A DNA stretch of 64,000 nt from GCA-020345945 sp964596985 (GCA_964596985.1 CAZQWG010000001.1:248001-312000); one strand, 5' to 3'. Positions 51,742-61,565 are shown, counted from the stretch's first letter. Notes: generated by a model from the sequence alone, not told the origin. A program made the numbers and translations.

Positions 51742-52254
51742 TCACTTTGGTTTGATCTTTTCTCTCGAGTAGGCTAGGTATGAATAGTATGGTGCTATGA
51801 GACCCATCTTCCAGAACTCCCCGAAGATCTCTCCGAAGTGATGGATCGTTTCGATCGGTAGGTGGTAAAGCACCTGTTCGAGCCTGTATACGTATTCTCT
51901 CCCGTCTCGACCCAGTCTCTTGACATCCTTTTGGAGATCCCTGTCAGTCATTCCGCTGAAGAGCCTTGAGGTCTTCTCGTCTACCTCGGCGATGTATTCT
52001 TTGATGTCTTCAAGGTCTTTGAAATCCTCAAGCTTTCGGTCGGTGTAGTTTCCCAGTCCGGACGCCCTGTAATGTAGCCAGGTGTCTTCGTTCATTACTG
52101 TGTGTACGAAGACGTCTTTTATGCTATCGAAGCTGAGCCCTCTGCTTTTCGTGAACTCCTCGTTCGACAGCTTCTCCAGTGCCTCAACTATTCTAGTGCG
52201 CTCCTGCTTGACGTAGTCAAACAGATCCACATAACTCAACAAGCCAAGCACCAA
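51742..52254 (-). CDS. DinB-like four-helix protein
   Basis: 170 residues. FDYVKQERTRIVEALEKL, then IKDVFVHTVMNEDTWLHY (His and neighbours for metal), and VLYHLPIETIHHFGEIFGEF with HH form the DinB/YfiT metal-binding bundle. The reaction is unknown in archaea; relatives use thiols in bacteria. Convergent with the methyltransferase gene. Confidence 0.8.
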   Translation of the reverse strand: MVLGLLSYVDLFDYVKQERTRIVEALEKLSNEEFTKSRGLSFDSIKDVFVHTVMNEDTWLHYRASGLGNYTDRKLEDFKDLEDIKEYIAEVDEKTSRLFSGMTDRDLQKDVKRLGRDGREYVYRLEQVLYHLPIETIHHFGEIFGEFWKMGLIAPYYSYLAYSREKIKPK

Positions 52255-52301
52255 GGACAGCCCTGAGAGAACAGGTTCTTAAAAGCGTTGCCCAACGCGT
52301 A

Positions 52302-52374
52302 GAAGCCTCCGCTGTCAGCCTTCAATATGGCGTAGAGAGTCGGCGCACAGGGTTGAGCAATCTCGACTCCGACG
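52302..52374 (-). repeat. TLR repeat copy 21, arm and core
   Basis: Minus strand: TCGAGATTGCTCAACCCTG arm and TGAAGGCTGACAGCGGAGGC core. Starts 82 bases after the decayed enolase-superfamily gene. Confidence 0.65.
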
Positions 52375-52455
52375 ACACACTAGTAAACCCTCTAGACGAC
52401 CGCACATCTCCAGAAGAGGTTTGGACCAAGAGCAGTTTGGAGGCCCCCTGACTCT

Positions 52456-52863
52456 TTACGGTGCCGCGTGACGGAGGTGTTTAGTGATTACTTCTTCGTT
52501 CGGCTCAACGCCTAACCCCGGTTTGCTGGGTGGTAATATGTAGCCTTTCTCCCACTTGATGGGCTCTTTCAAGATCTCTGCGTGGAATCCGCCCCATGTC
52601 TCGATCCCTTCCTGTATGAGGAAGTTGGGGCTGCAGACGTCGAGCTGTATGTTTGCCGCCCCGTTTATCGGTCTACAGTACATGTGGGGTGCAATCTGGG
52701 CGTAGTACGCCTCGGCCATACCAGCGATCTTCTTTGACTCAAGTATTCCGTTGAGCCCGATCTCTATCTGGATGATCTGGGCTGCCTGCTTCTCGAATAG
52801 TTGCCGGAACTCCCACTTTGTGGACAGCCGCTCTCCGGTCGCGATGGGGACGCTGGGTAGAAT
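52456..52863 (-). pseudogene. C-terminal relic of a mandelate racemase/enolase-superfamily gene
   Basis: Reading from 52863 down: SVPIATGERLSTKWEFRQLF, then QIIQIEIGLNGILESKKIAG, MAEAYYAQIAPHMYCRPING and PNFLIQEGIETW. This is the last 130 residues of the enolase superfamily barrel. The usual catalytic Asp of IQPDL is Glu (IQIEI). It lacks its own start: the preceding TAG (52864-52866) is the stop of the RimI gene in the same frame. So a deletion fused the two. Confidence 0.75.
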
Positions 52864-53370
52864 CTAAAGCTCTTTCATCATTACTACAGCGTCCTCGCTC
52901 AGGTAGTAACGTGGTCTTCGACCTATCTCCTGGAAGCCTATCCTCGAGTAGAAGCTTCTAGCTGTCGAATTTGAGGCGCGAACCTCCAACCAAATGTCTT
53001 TTACGCCTTCTTCCTTCGCACGGGCGGTGATGGCTCCCATCAACGCCTTACCGACACGTTTACGCCTAAGTCTAGGATCGACCGCTATGTTCAGCAGGTG
53101 TGCAGACCGTTTTACCTTGAGCCCTTGGGGTTCTGTACGCTCCGCTATTTCCGCTATGACATAGCCGACAACCTTCCCATTTCCCACTGCCACGAGGAAC
53201 CCGCTTGGGCTTCTCCAATGGAAAAGCCTGAATTCGATCCTCGACCAGGGATGCGGAAACGATCTCCGTTCGATATAACAAACGCTGTCAAGATCTGATG
53301 GCTCAAACGGTCTAATCGCGAGCCGCATAGAACGAGCAGTATTCTCCATTCTCTTCCAGCACCTTCTCAA
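52864..53370 (-). CDS. rimI: RimI-like N-acetyltransferase
   Basis: 168 residues (the ATG at 53328 gives 154). LDSVCYIERRSFPHPWSRIE is the RimI signature, HLLNIAVDPRLRRKRVGKAL (about residues 100-119) contains the acetyl-CoA loop RRKRVGKAL, and ARSFYSRIGFQEIGRRPRYY is the end. It acetylates the alpha-amino group of proteins. The stop is TAG at 52864-52866, followed in frame by the enolase-superfamily tail. Confidence 0.85.
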   Translation of the reverse strand: MRRCWKRMENTARSMRLAIRPFEPSDLDSVCYIERRSFPHPWSRIEFRLFHWRSPSGFLVAVGNGKVVGYVIAEIAERTEPQGLKVKRSAHLLNIAVDPRLRRKRVGKALMGAITARAKEEGVKDIWLEVRASNSTARSFYSRIGFQEIGRRPRYYLSEDAVVMMKEL

Positions 53371-53639
53371 GCCCTGGGGGAGTCTTACGACATCGGGAAA
53401 TGCTAGGCGTGAAGAACGATTACCTCAATGCTTGAGACGACCCCTGAAGCAGGCAATTATAAGCGCATATTCTATCGATAAGATAAATGAATAGATAGAC
53501 CGGAAAATCACCCCTACTGCTGAGGTACGATTTACAGGTAAATTCAGTCAAGATCCCCTGATGCATCATTGAGCATGGTAGTCATTCTTAAGACGGATAG
53601 ACCATAGTATAGAGATAGAATGTTGGGGGAGGTGATCTC

Positions 53640-54077
53640 TTGGCTAAGATAGAGAAGAGTATCGAGATCGAGGCGTCTCCTAAGAAGGTTTTCAGCGTTA
53701 CAAAAGAGTTGGAGAGGATGCCTGAATGGATGGCTAGTATGAAGAGTTGTAAAATCACGTCAAAAAAGCGTTATGGGAAAGGGGTGACTGCCCATTGTGT
53801 CATGCAGCAGATGGATAGGACCGTGGAGTATGACATTGAGATGACTGAGTATGATGAGAATAAGAAAGCTTTCTGGCACTGTGAAGAACCCATGCGTATA
53901 GACGGCTCTATGACCCTGATACCGACCAACTCCAAGACAAAGGTGACCATGACAATGGATTATGACCTGCCGTACTCCATACTTGGACAGGTATTAGACA
54001 AACTCAAGATGAGCGGGGAGATGGAGAAGAGCATGGAAGAGAGCCTCAAGAACCTTAAGAAGATGCTGGAAGAATAG
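53640..54077 (+). CDS. SRPBCC (polyketide cyclase-like) protein
   Basis: 145 residues, TTG start after GGGGGAGGTG. IEKSIEIEASPKKVFSVTKE begins the START/Bet-v1-like beta-helix grip; TKVTMTMDYDLPYSILG is the middle strand and the end LKNLKKMLEE the long helix. Binds a hydrophobic ligand or lipid. No pathway neighbours to name the ligand. Confidence 0.8.
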   Translation: MAKIEKSIEIEASPKKVFSVTKELERMPEWMASMKSCKITSKKRYGKGVTAHCVMQQMDRTVEYDIEMTEYDENKKAFWHCEEPMRIDGSMTLIPTNSKTKVTMTMDYDLPYSILGQVLDKLKMSGEMEKSMEESLKNLKKMLEE

Positions 54078-54265
54078 AGGCGCGCGTCTTTATTCTTCCC
54101 TTTTCTTTCTACCACAGGTAGATTCGTGGGCATACACTCTCCTCAAAGCATATGATGCCTAGTCAGGGCATATGATATATAGGAGGATCAAGAGGCCATC
54201 TTACCGGAGAAAGGCAGTCTATCTACTGGTAAATTCTTGCCAATACCCCCCTTCTGGATTGCATA

Positions 54266-54315
54266 GTGAAAATAACGTGGGTTTCTGCTGTCAGCCTTCC
54301 CGCAGTTCACCGGGT
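54266..54315 (-). repeat. TLR repeat copy 22, core within structured region
   Basis: Minus strand GGGAAGGCTGACAGCAGAAACC. The adjoining 54316-54440 contains GAGCC(C)AACA/TGTTGGCTC and other inverted repeats and may be a longer RNA; I do not recognise it. No gene is visible from 54078 to 54592. Confidence 0.55.
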
Positions 54316-54592
54316 ACTGCCGTCTATCAACTGCTTGTTGTCGGCAAGAATCGGACTCTAATATCCGCACCTGTCCAGAGGAGCCAACACGAATCTTCGG
54401 ACTGTTGGGCTCATAAGGTCTGACGCGGCGATCGGCGATCTTCATTTTCACCGGCATCTCTTGTACGAGCTGTGTCTCTGTGGGTCCACCCTATCCTCAA
54501 GGATAGTGTTCTCGCCCCTCTTCATAAGAAAAACATGTATACTGTGAAATTCATATTGTGGAAGATTGTTTTGTAGAAGGTATGAGTAGGAA

Positions 54593-55129
54593 ATGTGCGC
54601 GTATAGAATGGTGAGGAAGCCTTGGGTAGCTCGGGACTTTAAGGCCTGCACGGGTTGCAGGCTCTGCGAGGTTGCATGTTCGCTCAAGCATGAGGGACGG
54701 ATCTGGCCGGAGGCGTCGAGGGTCAGGGTTTTCATGCTTATCCCTGGGGTGGAGGTCCCCCACCTTTGTACTCAGTGCCAGGATTACCCCTGTGTCGATT
54801 CATGCCCTGTGGAGGCACTATCCGTGGATGAGGAGACCGGGGCGGTGATCGTCAGCGACGAGAAGTGTACTGCATGCGGTGCTTGTATAAGGGCGTGTCC
54901 TGGGGAGGTGCCTCACCTGCATCCTGAGAGGGAACATGTAGTCATATGTGACCTCTGCGGGGGGGAGCCTGAATGCGCCAAGATATGTGAACGGATGAGG
55001 TTCGATGCGCTCGTGAGGTCTAACCGCACGGCTTCTAAGAACTACGATCTCTACGCCAAGAAACCGGAGGAGATCACGGAAAACCTGGTTGTCGGTATTT
55101 ACGGTGAGAAAGGGGAGGAGTTCATCTAA
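54593..55129 (+). CDS. 4Fe-4S ferredoxin subunit of an AOR system
   Basis: 178 residues (ATG 54608 is an alternative). Cysteine clusters CTGCRLCEVAC (residues 20-30), CTQCQDYPCVDSCP, CTACGACIRACP and CDLCGGEPECAKIC arrange four [4Fe-4S]-type sites of the DMSO-reductase-type iron-sulfur subunit. It overlaps the AOR gene (TAATG at 55127-55131), so it is its electron partner. It would pass electrons from aldehyde oxidation to ferredoxin or a hydrogenase. Confidence 0.9.
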   Translation: MCAYRMVRKPWVARDFKACTGCRLCEVACSLKHEGRIWPEASRVRVFMLIPGVEVPHLCTQCQDYPCVDSCPVEALSVDEETGAVIVSDEKCTACGACIRACPGEVPHLHPEREHVVICDLCGGEPECAKICERMRFDALVRSNRTASKNYDLYAKKPEEITENLVVGIYGEKGEEFI

Positions 55130-56976
55130 TGCCCTACGGATATACAGGTAAGATAGCCGAGGTGGATCTTACAGACGGGAAAGTCACGGAGTTTAGTCCG
55201 AGCGAAGAGATGCTCAGACAGTACGTTGGGGGGAGAGGGCTGGCTGCGAAGATCCTGTGGGATAGGCTCGGTGAGAGGTGGAGGGAGGTCGATCCCTTGG
55301 GTCCCGATAACCTCTTTCTCGCGCTTATTGGTCCGCTGACAGGGTACATTACTGGGATGAGGATCTGCTGTTCAGGTAAGTCGCCGTTGTCCAACGGTAT
55401 CGTGGGTTCGACGTCTTCCGGGGAATTCCCTCTGGAGCTCAAGTGCTCTGGGTTCGACGGGGTGATTCTCAGCGGCAAGGCGGAGTCACCTGTCTACATT
55501 CTGGTGACAGACGGGAAAGTCGAGATTATGGACGCTGAGAAGTTATGGGGGATGGATGGCAAACAGACCATCCTAGCGGTGAACAGGGAGGTGAGGAGCC
55601 TCCTGACGGAGAGGGACTCTGCTTTCGGGTTGTGGAAGGAGCCAGGGATCCTATACACCGGTCCGGCAGGGGAGAATATGGTGAGAAATGCGGCTGTGAT
55701 GCAGAAGTGGACCCACGCCTGCGGTTATGGTGGGTACGGAGCCGTGATGGGCTCCAAGAACGTGAAGGCTCTGGTAGCTAAGGGAACAGGGGCACTCCCC
55801 GAGGTTGCTCACCCAGAGCAGATACCGGTCCTTCTCGAAAAGCTCTATTCATCCCGAGGCGATTTTCCGTTCTGGGGTACTGGGGCCGGGGGATACTCGG
55901 TCGGTGCAGACGCCAGCTCCGAGCCTGTCCGTAACTGGCAGGAGGAGTGGCATGATGAGAGGGATATAGGCGTCATCAATTTTGAGACACGTAACTGGGT
56001 TAAGAGGTATTGGAGCGACTACGGGTGCCATACAGCATGCATGAAGCTGGCGATGACCAAGACGGGTAGATTCAAGGGCGCTATCACCGACAACCCTGAC
56101 TATGAACTCGAGGCGTACTGCGGCCCGAATCTCGGGATCTTCAAGTCAGATGAGGTGCTCTACATCTCAGCAGTGGTCGACGACCTGGGACTGAGCGGGA
56201 TCAACAGCGCTAACACCATGGGGTTTGCAGCCGAACTCTTCCAGCGAGGAATACTCACCAGAGAGGACTTCGGCGGGATCGAACCTAGGTGGGGGGACGC
56301 CGAGGCAATGGGGGAGCTCGCGAAGCTTATCACGGAGAGACGTGAGATAGGGGACGTCCTGGCAGAAGGAACCTACAGGGCAGCTGTGAAGATATCGGAG
56401 ATGAAAGGGGTCGACGTCACCAAGTACATGGTTCAGTTCAAAGGTATAGAAGTCGGAGCGCATGGAATACGGACAGGGGAGCACTTCCCTTACCTCGGAT
56501 ACGCGCTCTCGGTCCAAGGCGGAGACCACACGTCCATCGGGAGACCTCCCTACGGGGAGGCTGCCGCCGCCCTCGGCGACTCGATGGTAGTATGTGTTAT
56601 GAGTGTTGGGTGGGGAAACACCGAGATCATCTGGGAGTTCTACAAGGCTGTGACAGGCGTGGAGATGACGATGGAAGAGTGGGCGGAGGTCAACGGTAGG
56701 CGGATCATACAGATCCAGAGAGCCGCGATTCTGCTGGGAGGACCGGACATAATATGGGATCCCGCCGCCAGCGACGATAACCCCGAGAGATGGTACACCC
56801 CGCTCTCAAGCGGCCCCTACAAGGGAAGATTCCCGGACAGAGCTGAGATCATGGAAGAGAGGAAGAAGGCTTACGCGGAGATGGGGTGGGATGATAACGG
56901 AATACCCACTTCAGAGGAACTCAAGAGACTGGGTTTGGAAGACGTGGACAGGGAGATGGCGAAGATCCGCGAATAG
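55129..56976 (+). CDS. aor: Tungsten aldehyde:ferredoxin oxidoreductase
   Basis: 615 residues of the AOR family. YTGKIAEVDLTDGKVTEF and YVGGRGLAAKILWDRLG are the N-terminal pterin-binding signature; GSKNVKALVAKGTG near residue 207; YGCHTACMK (about 300) and the later VVCVMS hold the [4Fe-4S] ligands; SVQGGDHTSIG is near the second pterin. It oxidises aldehydes to acids with ferredoxin, using tungsten-bis-pterin. Coupled to the ferredoxin-like gene. Substrate breadth not predictable. Confidence 0.92.
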   Translation: MPYGYTGKIAEVDLTDGKVTEFSPSEEMLRQYVGGRGLAAKILWDRLGERWREVDPLGPDNLFLALIGPLTGYITGMRICCSGKSPLSNGIVGSTSSGEFPLELKCSGFDGVILSGKAESPVYILVTDGKVEIMDAEKLWGMDGKQTILAVNREVRSLLTERDSAFGLWKEPGILYTGPAGENMVRNAAVMQKWTHACGYGGYGAVMGSKNVKALVAKGTGALPEVAHPEQIPVLLEKLYSSRGDFPFWGTGAGGYSVGADASSEPVRNWQEEWHDERDIGVINFETRNWVKRYWSDYGCHTACMKLAMTKTGRFKGAITDNPDYELEAYCGPNLGIFKSDEVLYISAVVDDLGLSGINSANTMGFAAELFQRGILTREDFGGIEPRWGDAEAMGELAKLITERREIGDVLAEGTYRAAVKISEMKGVDVTKYMVQFKGIEVGAHGIRTGEHFPYLGYALSVQGGDHTSIGRPPYGEAAAALGDSMVVCVMSVGWGNTEIIWEFYKAVTGVEMTMEEWAEVNGRRIIQIQRAAILLGGPDIIWDPAASDDNPERWYTPLSSGPYKGRFPDRAEIMEERKKAYAEMGWDDNGIPTSEELKRLGLEDVDREMAKIRE

Positions 56977-57128
56977 GGAGGAAGGCTCACAAGAGCTGCT
57001 TCCCAGCGACCTCTCATAGGCGCCTATAGAAGAGGCGGAGAGCCGTATCGATGGTCGGCTTGACCGGTCGCCCAGAGGGGAGAGCCCGCGGGTTAGTGGA
57101 GGTGTCAGGAATCACCCGTAAGAGGAGG

Positions 57129-58085
57129 CTATCTTAGGATCTCGTCTAGGATATGCTCGTTGAATAGGTCGAAGCTTTCTTCGGGTAGACCGTGCTCTTT
57201 TCCTTGAAATCGCAGGATGAAGCATGTGACGCCTAGCGACCTGTATCTCCTCAGTTTCTCGACACAGTCCTCTATGGTTCCGAAAAGCACCCTAGTCTTG
57301 AAGGCGTCCAACGAGTCGCCGCCGGGTCTTCTCGGCCCCAGCTCTCGGATCCTCTCTGACCGGGCTTCTATCTCCTGCTCGTTCTTGAAAAGGTATACCT
57401 GCGTGTACAGTGATTTCTCGATCTCATCGAAGTCTCTTCCGACAGCCTTGCAGTGACCGCGTAACACGTCGAGCAGGTGTTTGAATCTCTCGAGTCCGCA
57501 TGGGAGGAAGTTGCATCGGTCAGCCTCTCTCGCGACGATCTTCAGCGTGAGTTTCTCTCCTGACCCGCCGACGGTGAGTGGGGGATGGGGTTTCTGAACT
57601 GGTTTGGGTTCGCATACTGAGTCTCTTATCCAGTAGTAGTCCCCTTTGAAGCTCGGATTCTCTTCGGTCCACAGTAGCTTCATTATGCGGATGCCTTCTT
57701 CCATCTGTTTGAGTCTGACAGCGGGAGGCGGGCACTCGTACCCGTATCCCGCATATTCTGTTTGTACCCCGCCTGCGCCGATGCCGATTTCGAGGCGGCC
57801 ATCGGAGATAACATCTAGGGTTGCAGCCATCTTCGCTAAGAGTGCGGGGTTTCGAAACGAGTTCGCGAGGACAAGAGGTCCAACCCTGAGTGTCTCCAGC
57901 TGAGGGGCTAGGGCGGATATCAGGGTCCAACACTCGAGACGAGAGGCATGACCTTGGAATGGGCTGCTCATTAAGTGATCCCCGAACCACACCGAATGAT
58001 AACCGAGTCTCTCGGCTCTTATAGCGGACTTTCTTATGGTCCCCCAGCCGAGGGTGGCGCTCAGGGATAAGCATACCTTAGTCAT
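57129..58085 (-). CDS. LLM-class (F420-type) oxidoreductase
   Basis: 318 residues of the luciferase-like monooxygenase family. AERLGYHSVWFGDHLMSSPF at 28-47 and RVGPLVLANSFRNPALLAKM at 77-96 resemble F420-dependent members; then GAGGVQTEYAGYGY and PHPPLTVGGSGEKL. It probably transfers hydride to or from F420 on a small substrate. No F420-biosynthetic genes are here. Confidence 0.85.
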   Translation of the reverse strand: MTKVCLSLSATLGWGTIRKSAIRAERLGYHSVWFGDHLMSSPFQGHASRLECWTLISALAPQLETLRVGPLVLANSFRNPALLAKMAATLDVISDGRLEIGIGAGGVQTEYAGYGYECPPPAVRLKQMEEGIRIMKLLWTEENPSFKGDYYWIRDSVCEPKPVQKPHPPLTVGGSGEKLTLKIVAREADRCNFLPCGLERFKHLLDVLRGHCKAVGRDFDEIEKSLYTQVYLFKNEQEIEARSERIRELGPRRPGGDSLDAFKTRVLFGTIEDCVEKLRRYRSLGVTCFILRFQGKEHGLPEESFDLFNEHILDEILR

Positions 58086-58377
58086 TTGGTACCCTCCTTC
58101 TTGATCGATTCGTATGGCAGAGTCGTATCTGAGCCTACATTAAATCTTGGTTCAGATCGATCGTCCATCTATGCAGCTTCAATCGGAACACCCTGTTAGC
58201 CTAATATGGACAGGTACCTCGGGTCTACGGTGTAGCCTTTTACAGTTCAACAGGAACCGCTGCCGGTAGACTTCGCGTTGTCAGGTAAGAATCGGATAGA
58301 CGTTAAATTCCAAGCGGTAGGTTATTCCTAATTTGAGAATACACCTATCGTGAATGCGGGATGGAGAAGTGGACAAC

Positions 58378-58740
58378 ATGGCTGGGAAGAAAGACCTGGT
58401 GAAGGTGGCGGATAGGAGGCATATCCACCTTATGACTGAGGGACGCAGGACGGGGAGACCTCATACGGTGGAGCTGTTGTTTGCTGTCCGTGACGGTAAA
58501 GTCTACTTGAGCCATGAGGGCGAGGAGACGGACTGGATGAAGAACATCAGGAATAACAGCCATGTCTCTTTTGAGATCGGCGGGGAGCACTTCACCGGGA
58601 AAGCACGGTATTTGGAGGAGGGAACGGATGAGGCTTGGGCAGGCAAGGTGGCGCTCTACAAGAAATATTACGGCGAGGCAAGCAGGGATATAATTGAGGA
58701 CTGGTTCTCCCTATCAAGGCTACTTGTGATCGAACTGTAG
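58378..58740 (+). CDS. PNPOx-like FMN-binding split-barrel protein
   Basis: 120 residues from ATG 58378. TEGRRTGRPHTVELLFAVRD then YLSHEGEETDWMKNIRNNSH and VSFEIGGEHFTGKARYLEE are the split-barrel pattern of nitroreductase/PNPOx-type proteins binding FMN or F420. It may be a redox enzyme with the LLM neighbour in mind, but they are divergent. Confidence 0.8.
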   Translation: MAGKKDLVKVADRRHIHLMTEGRRTGRPHTVELLFAVRDGKVYLSHEGEETDWMKNIRNNSHVSFEIGGEHFTGKARYLEEGTDEAWAGKVALYKKYYGEASRDIIEDWFSLSRLLVIEL

Positions 58741-59050
58741 GCAGACAGAGAAGGCTGTTATGCACGGAGAAATGCGGTTCTTCTATGATCGCGGATAGGA
58801 AGTCGGGTGAGAAGGGGATGTCTGATGAACGGCTCATCCTTCAGCGCTAAACGTATACGTATGCGAATGGGGTGTCTGTTATTGTTACTTCTGTCCGGCG
58901 TCTTTGAGAAGAAATAATCATTCTGGGCGAAGACGGGTTAGAGTAGGAAGGTGAGAGCGCCGTTGAAGACCATTAATGATAGTAGAAATGGTAATGAGTT
59001 TCTAAACGTAAAATTTTAACACCGTAACCCCCAAACGGGTACATCGGGGT
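58741..59050. other. Intergenic, promoter-like end
   Basis: No gene seen. An AT-rich AAAATTTTAACACC at 59010-59023 is about 30 bases before the next start and could be its TATA region. Confidence 0.3.
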
Positions 59051-59398
59051 TTGTATATGTCTGGGGTATTACTCGAAGTCCTCTGTTTCGCCATGGGCAC
59101 AGGTCCATTGGGCTGCCCATGGGAGGGGTGGCTTGTCACTATTCTCATTGTTGCATTACTGGTTTACATGCTTATCAGAGCGCGGCGGCGTGAGCAGGCA
59201 GGCATACCAGATGTGTCTATGGGAAGATTCAGGGTGTTCGAGGATGCGAGGGGAGAGTACAGGTTCAACCTTGTTGCCCCGAACCGGGAGGTAATCCTCA
59301 GGAGTGAGGGTTACACAACAAGATCTAGTTGCAAGAACGGTGTAGAAGCAGTCAAAAGGTACGCAACAAACGCAGAAATCCGAGACGACACGAAATAG
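59051..59398 (+). CDS. Membrane anchor fused to DUF1508 domain
   Basis: 115 residues. One or two membrane segments (residues 3-19 and 28-45) precede a DUF1508 domain: GRFRVFEDARGEYRFNLVAP then REVILRSEGYTTRSSCKNGV, the usual YegP-like repeat unit found in stress proteins. The membrane fusion is unusual for this domain, which is normally cytosolic. It is followed without gap by a decayed acyltransferase tail. Confidence 0.6.
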   Translation: MYMSGVLLEVLCFAMGTGPLGCPWEGWLVTILIVALLVYMLIRARRREQAGIPDVSMGRFRVFEDARGEYRFNLVAPNREVILRSEGYTTRSSCKNGVEAVKRYATNAEIRDDTK

Positions 59399-59648
59399 GC
59401 TTCTCGTCTTCGTAGGCGTCAACTCCTACGCGATGTATCTGATCAACCAGCCCTTCATACAAGAGTACTACCTGCTGCTGGGAAATCCGAATCTGGTCTT
59501 CTGGAACACGACAATCGGGAGCCCAGCGAACTTCGGCATCCTCTCGATCGGTAGGTACCTCCTCGTAGAGTTGAGTTACCTACCGTCAGTCATTCTCCTA
59601 TCCGTTTTACTCACCAGATTAGACCGTCACATTAGAAGACGCCGTTAG
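59397..59648 (+). pseudogene. Tail of an acyltransferase-3-like membrane protein
   Basis: The frame reads RRLLVFVGVNSYAMYLINQP then LGNPNLVFWNTT and a final membrane helix, with RLDRHIRRRR. LxFxGxNSYAxYLIxQP is the last conserved block of acyltransferase-3 proteins (family residue H is N here). The N-terminal membrane part is missing, so this is a relic joined to the DUF1508 gene end. Confidence 0.55.
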
Positions 59649-59911
59649 TCCTCGGGGAATCATCATTAGAGCAGATTGGAGGATTACCTGGTTCAATTAA
59701 GCGAAGAGGAGTAGAGAATTTAGAGTGAAGAATGGATAGGGGATGAGAACATAGAAATATTGGGAGACATTGTAAGAGAGTCTATTATCGGGTTAGCAGG
59801 GATATTTCGCATCCCATTCTCGTGTTTGAGATCGATGATTAGAATATCGGAGGAGGATAGCTGCACTCAACAATCGGGCGCCAGAGAGAGGCAGAAAGAG
59901 GGGCTTGTCGG

Positions 59912-61285
59912 ATGGCTACGGATAGTCTCGGGGTTAAGAGGACTGCCTTATTCGTCGTCTCGTTGGGTTCTTTTCTCTCACCCTTCGCAAGCGCCTCTAC
60001 CAACATTGCCCTCCCCTCAGTCGGGAGGGAATTCGCAGTGGACGCGGTTCTGCTGGGTTGGGTTACCACCTCTTATTTCTTGACTGCGGCAGCCCTTCTT
60101 TTACCGTTTGGGAGAATGGCTGATATCTACGGGAGGGAGAGGTTCTTCAAGTACGGGATACTGGTTTACACCATTTCATCCCTCTTTTCTGCCTTCTCGA
60201 CTTCTGTCGTCCTGCTTATTCTATTCAATATTCTCTTGGGAGTTGGCAGTGCAATGATTTTCTGCACTGGGACGGCAATCTTGACCTCGGTGTTCCCTCC
60301 CGGAGAGCAAGGCACCGCCTTGGGGGTGAACTCTGCTACGGTCTATCTCGGGCTCTCTCTAGGACCTTTCTTGGGCGGGGTCTTGACACAGCGGTTTGGG
60401 TGGAGAAGCATCTTCCTTTCTATGGCGCTCATAGGCTTGATCACGGCTGCGATCATTTTCTGGAGGTTGAAGGAGGAGCCGGGTCGCCCGGAGAGAGAGT
60501 TCAACTCTCCCAGCGCCTTGATCTACAGCCTCACCGTTGCGGTGACGATATACGGTTTCTCTCTGCTACCGACGATGCCGGGTTTATTGCTGATTCTAGC
60601 GGGTGCGTTGGGTGTCATCGCATTCGTGAGAAGGGAGGTGAATATGGAGAATCCAATGCTGGATGTGCGTCTCTTCAGAGATAACACCGCCTTCGCCTTC
60701 TCCAACTTGGCGGCGCTGCTCTATTTCAGCTCGACGTTCACTATTGGTTTTCTTCTGAGCCTGTACCTGCAGTACGTCCAAGGGATCAGCCCCCAAGATA
60801 CGGGGTTGGTCATAGCTGCACAGTCTGTCATTCAGACGGTCTTTTCGCCGTTTGCCGGTCGACTTTCGGACAGAATCGAGCCTCGGATAGTCGCCTCGAC
60901 AGGTATAGGGTTGACAGTGTTGGGGCTTGCTTTGCTGACCTTCCTGGATAAGGGGACTGGTCTGGGGTTCGTGGTAGCTGATCTGGTTCTCATCGGTCTC
61001 GGTTACGCATTCTTCACGTCGCCCAATATACTTGCGGTCATGAGTTCGGTTGGGGAAGAGACCTACGGAGTGGCTTCGGCTACACGTCACACAACAAGGT
61101 CTATCGGACAGACGTTGAGCATCGGAATCGTCATGATCGTATTCGCAACACAGATGGGGAGGACCCAGATCACGCCAGAGAGCTACGCGTTTTTTCTGGG
61201 GGCCATGAAATCCGCATTGACTATCCTAACTATTCTCTGCGTCGGAAGCATACTACCGTCGCTTGTCAGAGGCAAGACGCGGTAG
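59912..61285 (+). CDS. MFS transporter, DHA2-like (14-helix)
   Basis: 457 residues with about fourteen hydrophobic helices. LLPFGRMADIYGRERFFKYG (about 64-83) is motif A, LGVNSATVYLGLSLGPFLGG (about 139-158) motif C of drug:H+ antiporters, and the extra central helices define DHA2. Expected to export drugs or organic ions. The first residues MATDSLGVKRTALFVVSLGS begin at ATG 59912. Confidence 0.85.
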   Translation: MATDSLGVKRTALFVVSLGSFLSPFASASTNIALPSVGREFAVDAVLLGWVTTSYFLTAAALLLPFGRMADIYGRERFFKYGILVYTISSLFSAFSTSVVLLILFNILLGVGSAMIFCTGTAILTSVFPPGEQGTALGVNSATVYLGLSLGPFLGGVLTQRFGWRSIFLSMALIGLITAAIIFWRLKEEPGRPEREFNSPSALIYSLTVAVTIYGFSLLPTMPGLLLILAGALGVIAFVRREVNMENPMLDVRLFRDNTAFAFSNLAALLYFSSTFTIGFLLSLYLQYVQGISPQDTGLVIAAQSVIQTVFSPFAGRLSDRIEPRIVASTGIGLTVLGLALLTFLDKGTGLGFVVADLVLIGLGYAFFTSPNILAVMSSVGEETYGVASATRHTTRSIGQTLSIGIVMIVFATQMGRTQITPESYAFFLGAMKSALTILTILCVGSILPSLVRGKTR

Positions 61286-61408
61286 AGGCGGCTTCCAGGA
61301 TCATATTTGAGCCGCTAAGAATGACGGCGGCTCCAATCCAGTATACAAGAGGGGGAGATCGACCCAAGACAGATGTAAAAGAATGCGTGCCAAAAGAACT
61401 AACGGATA

Positions 61409-61500
61409 CTGGAGTGTCCGCTGTAAGCCTTTGTGCTTGCTGTGGTAAGGGCAGTCTGCTGGGCTGAACTATGCAGAGCAGATTTGTCTGCTGACTACGG
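61409..61500 (-). repeat. TLR repeat copy 23, arm and core
   Basis: Minus strand: TAGTTCAGCCCAGCAGACTG arm and CAAAGGCTTACAGCGGACAC core. The D-arm-like part is well kept. No T-arm-like part. Confidence 0.65.
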
Positions 61501-61565
61501 TTAGGAATAGAAGTACCTGCTTATCGGCGCTTGAAGAGCATAGTTATCTGCTAGCCGGAGTTGAG

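Noticed and set aside
54316..54440. A plus-strand tRNA-Met suggested by CTCATAA
   Set aside because: No matching anticodon stem, acceptor or T-arm; the same CTCATAA-like string occurs in the flank of tRNA-Tyr and copy 4.
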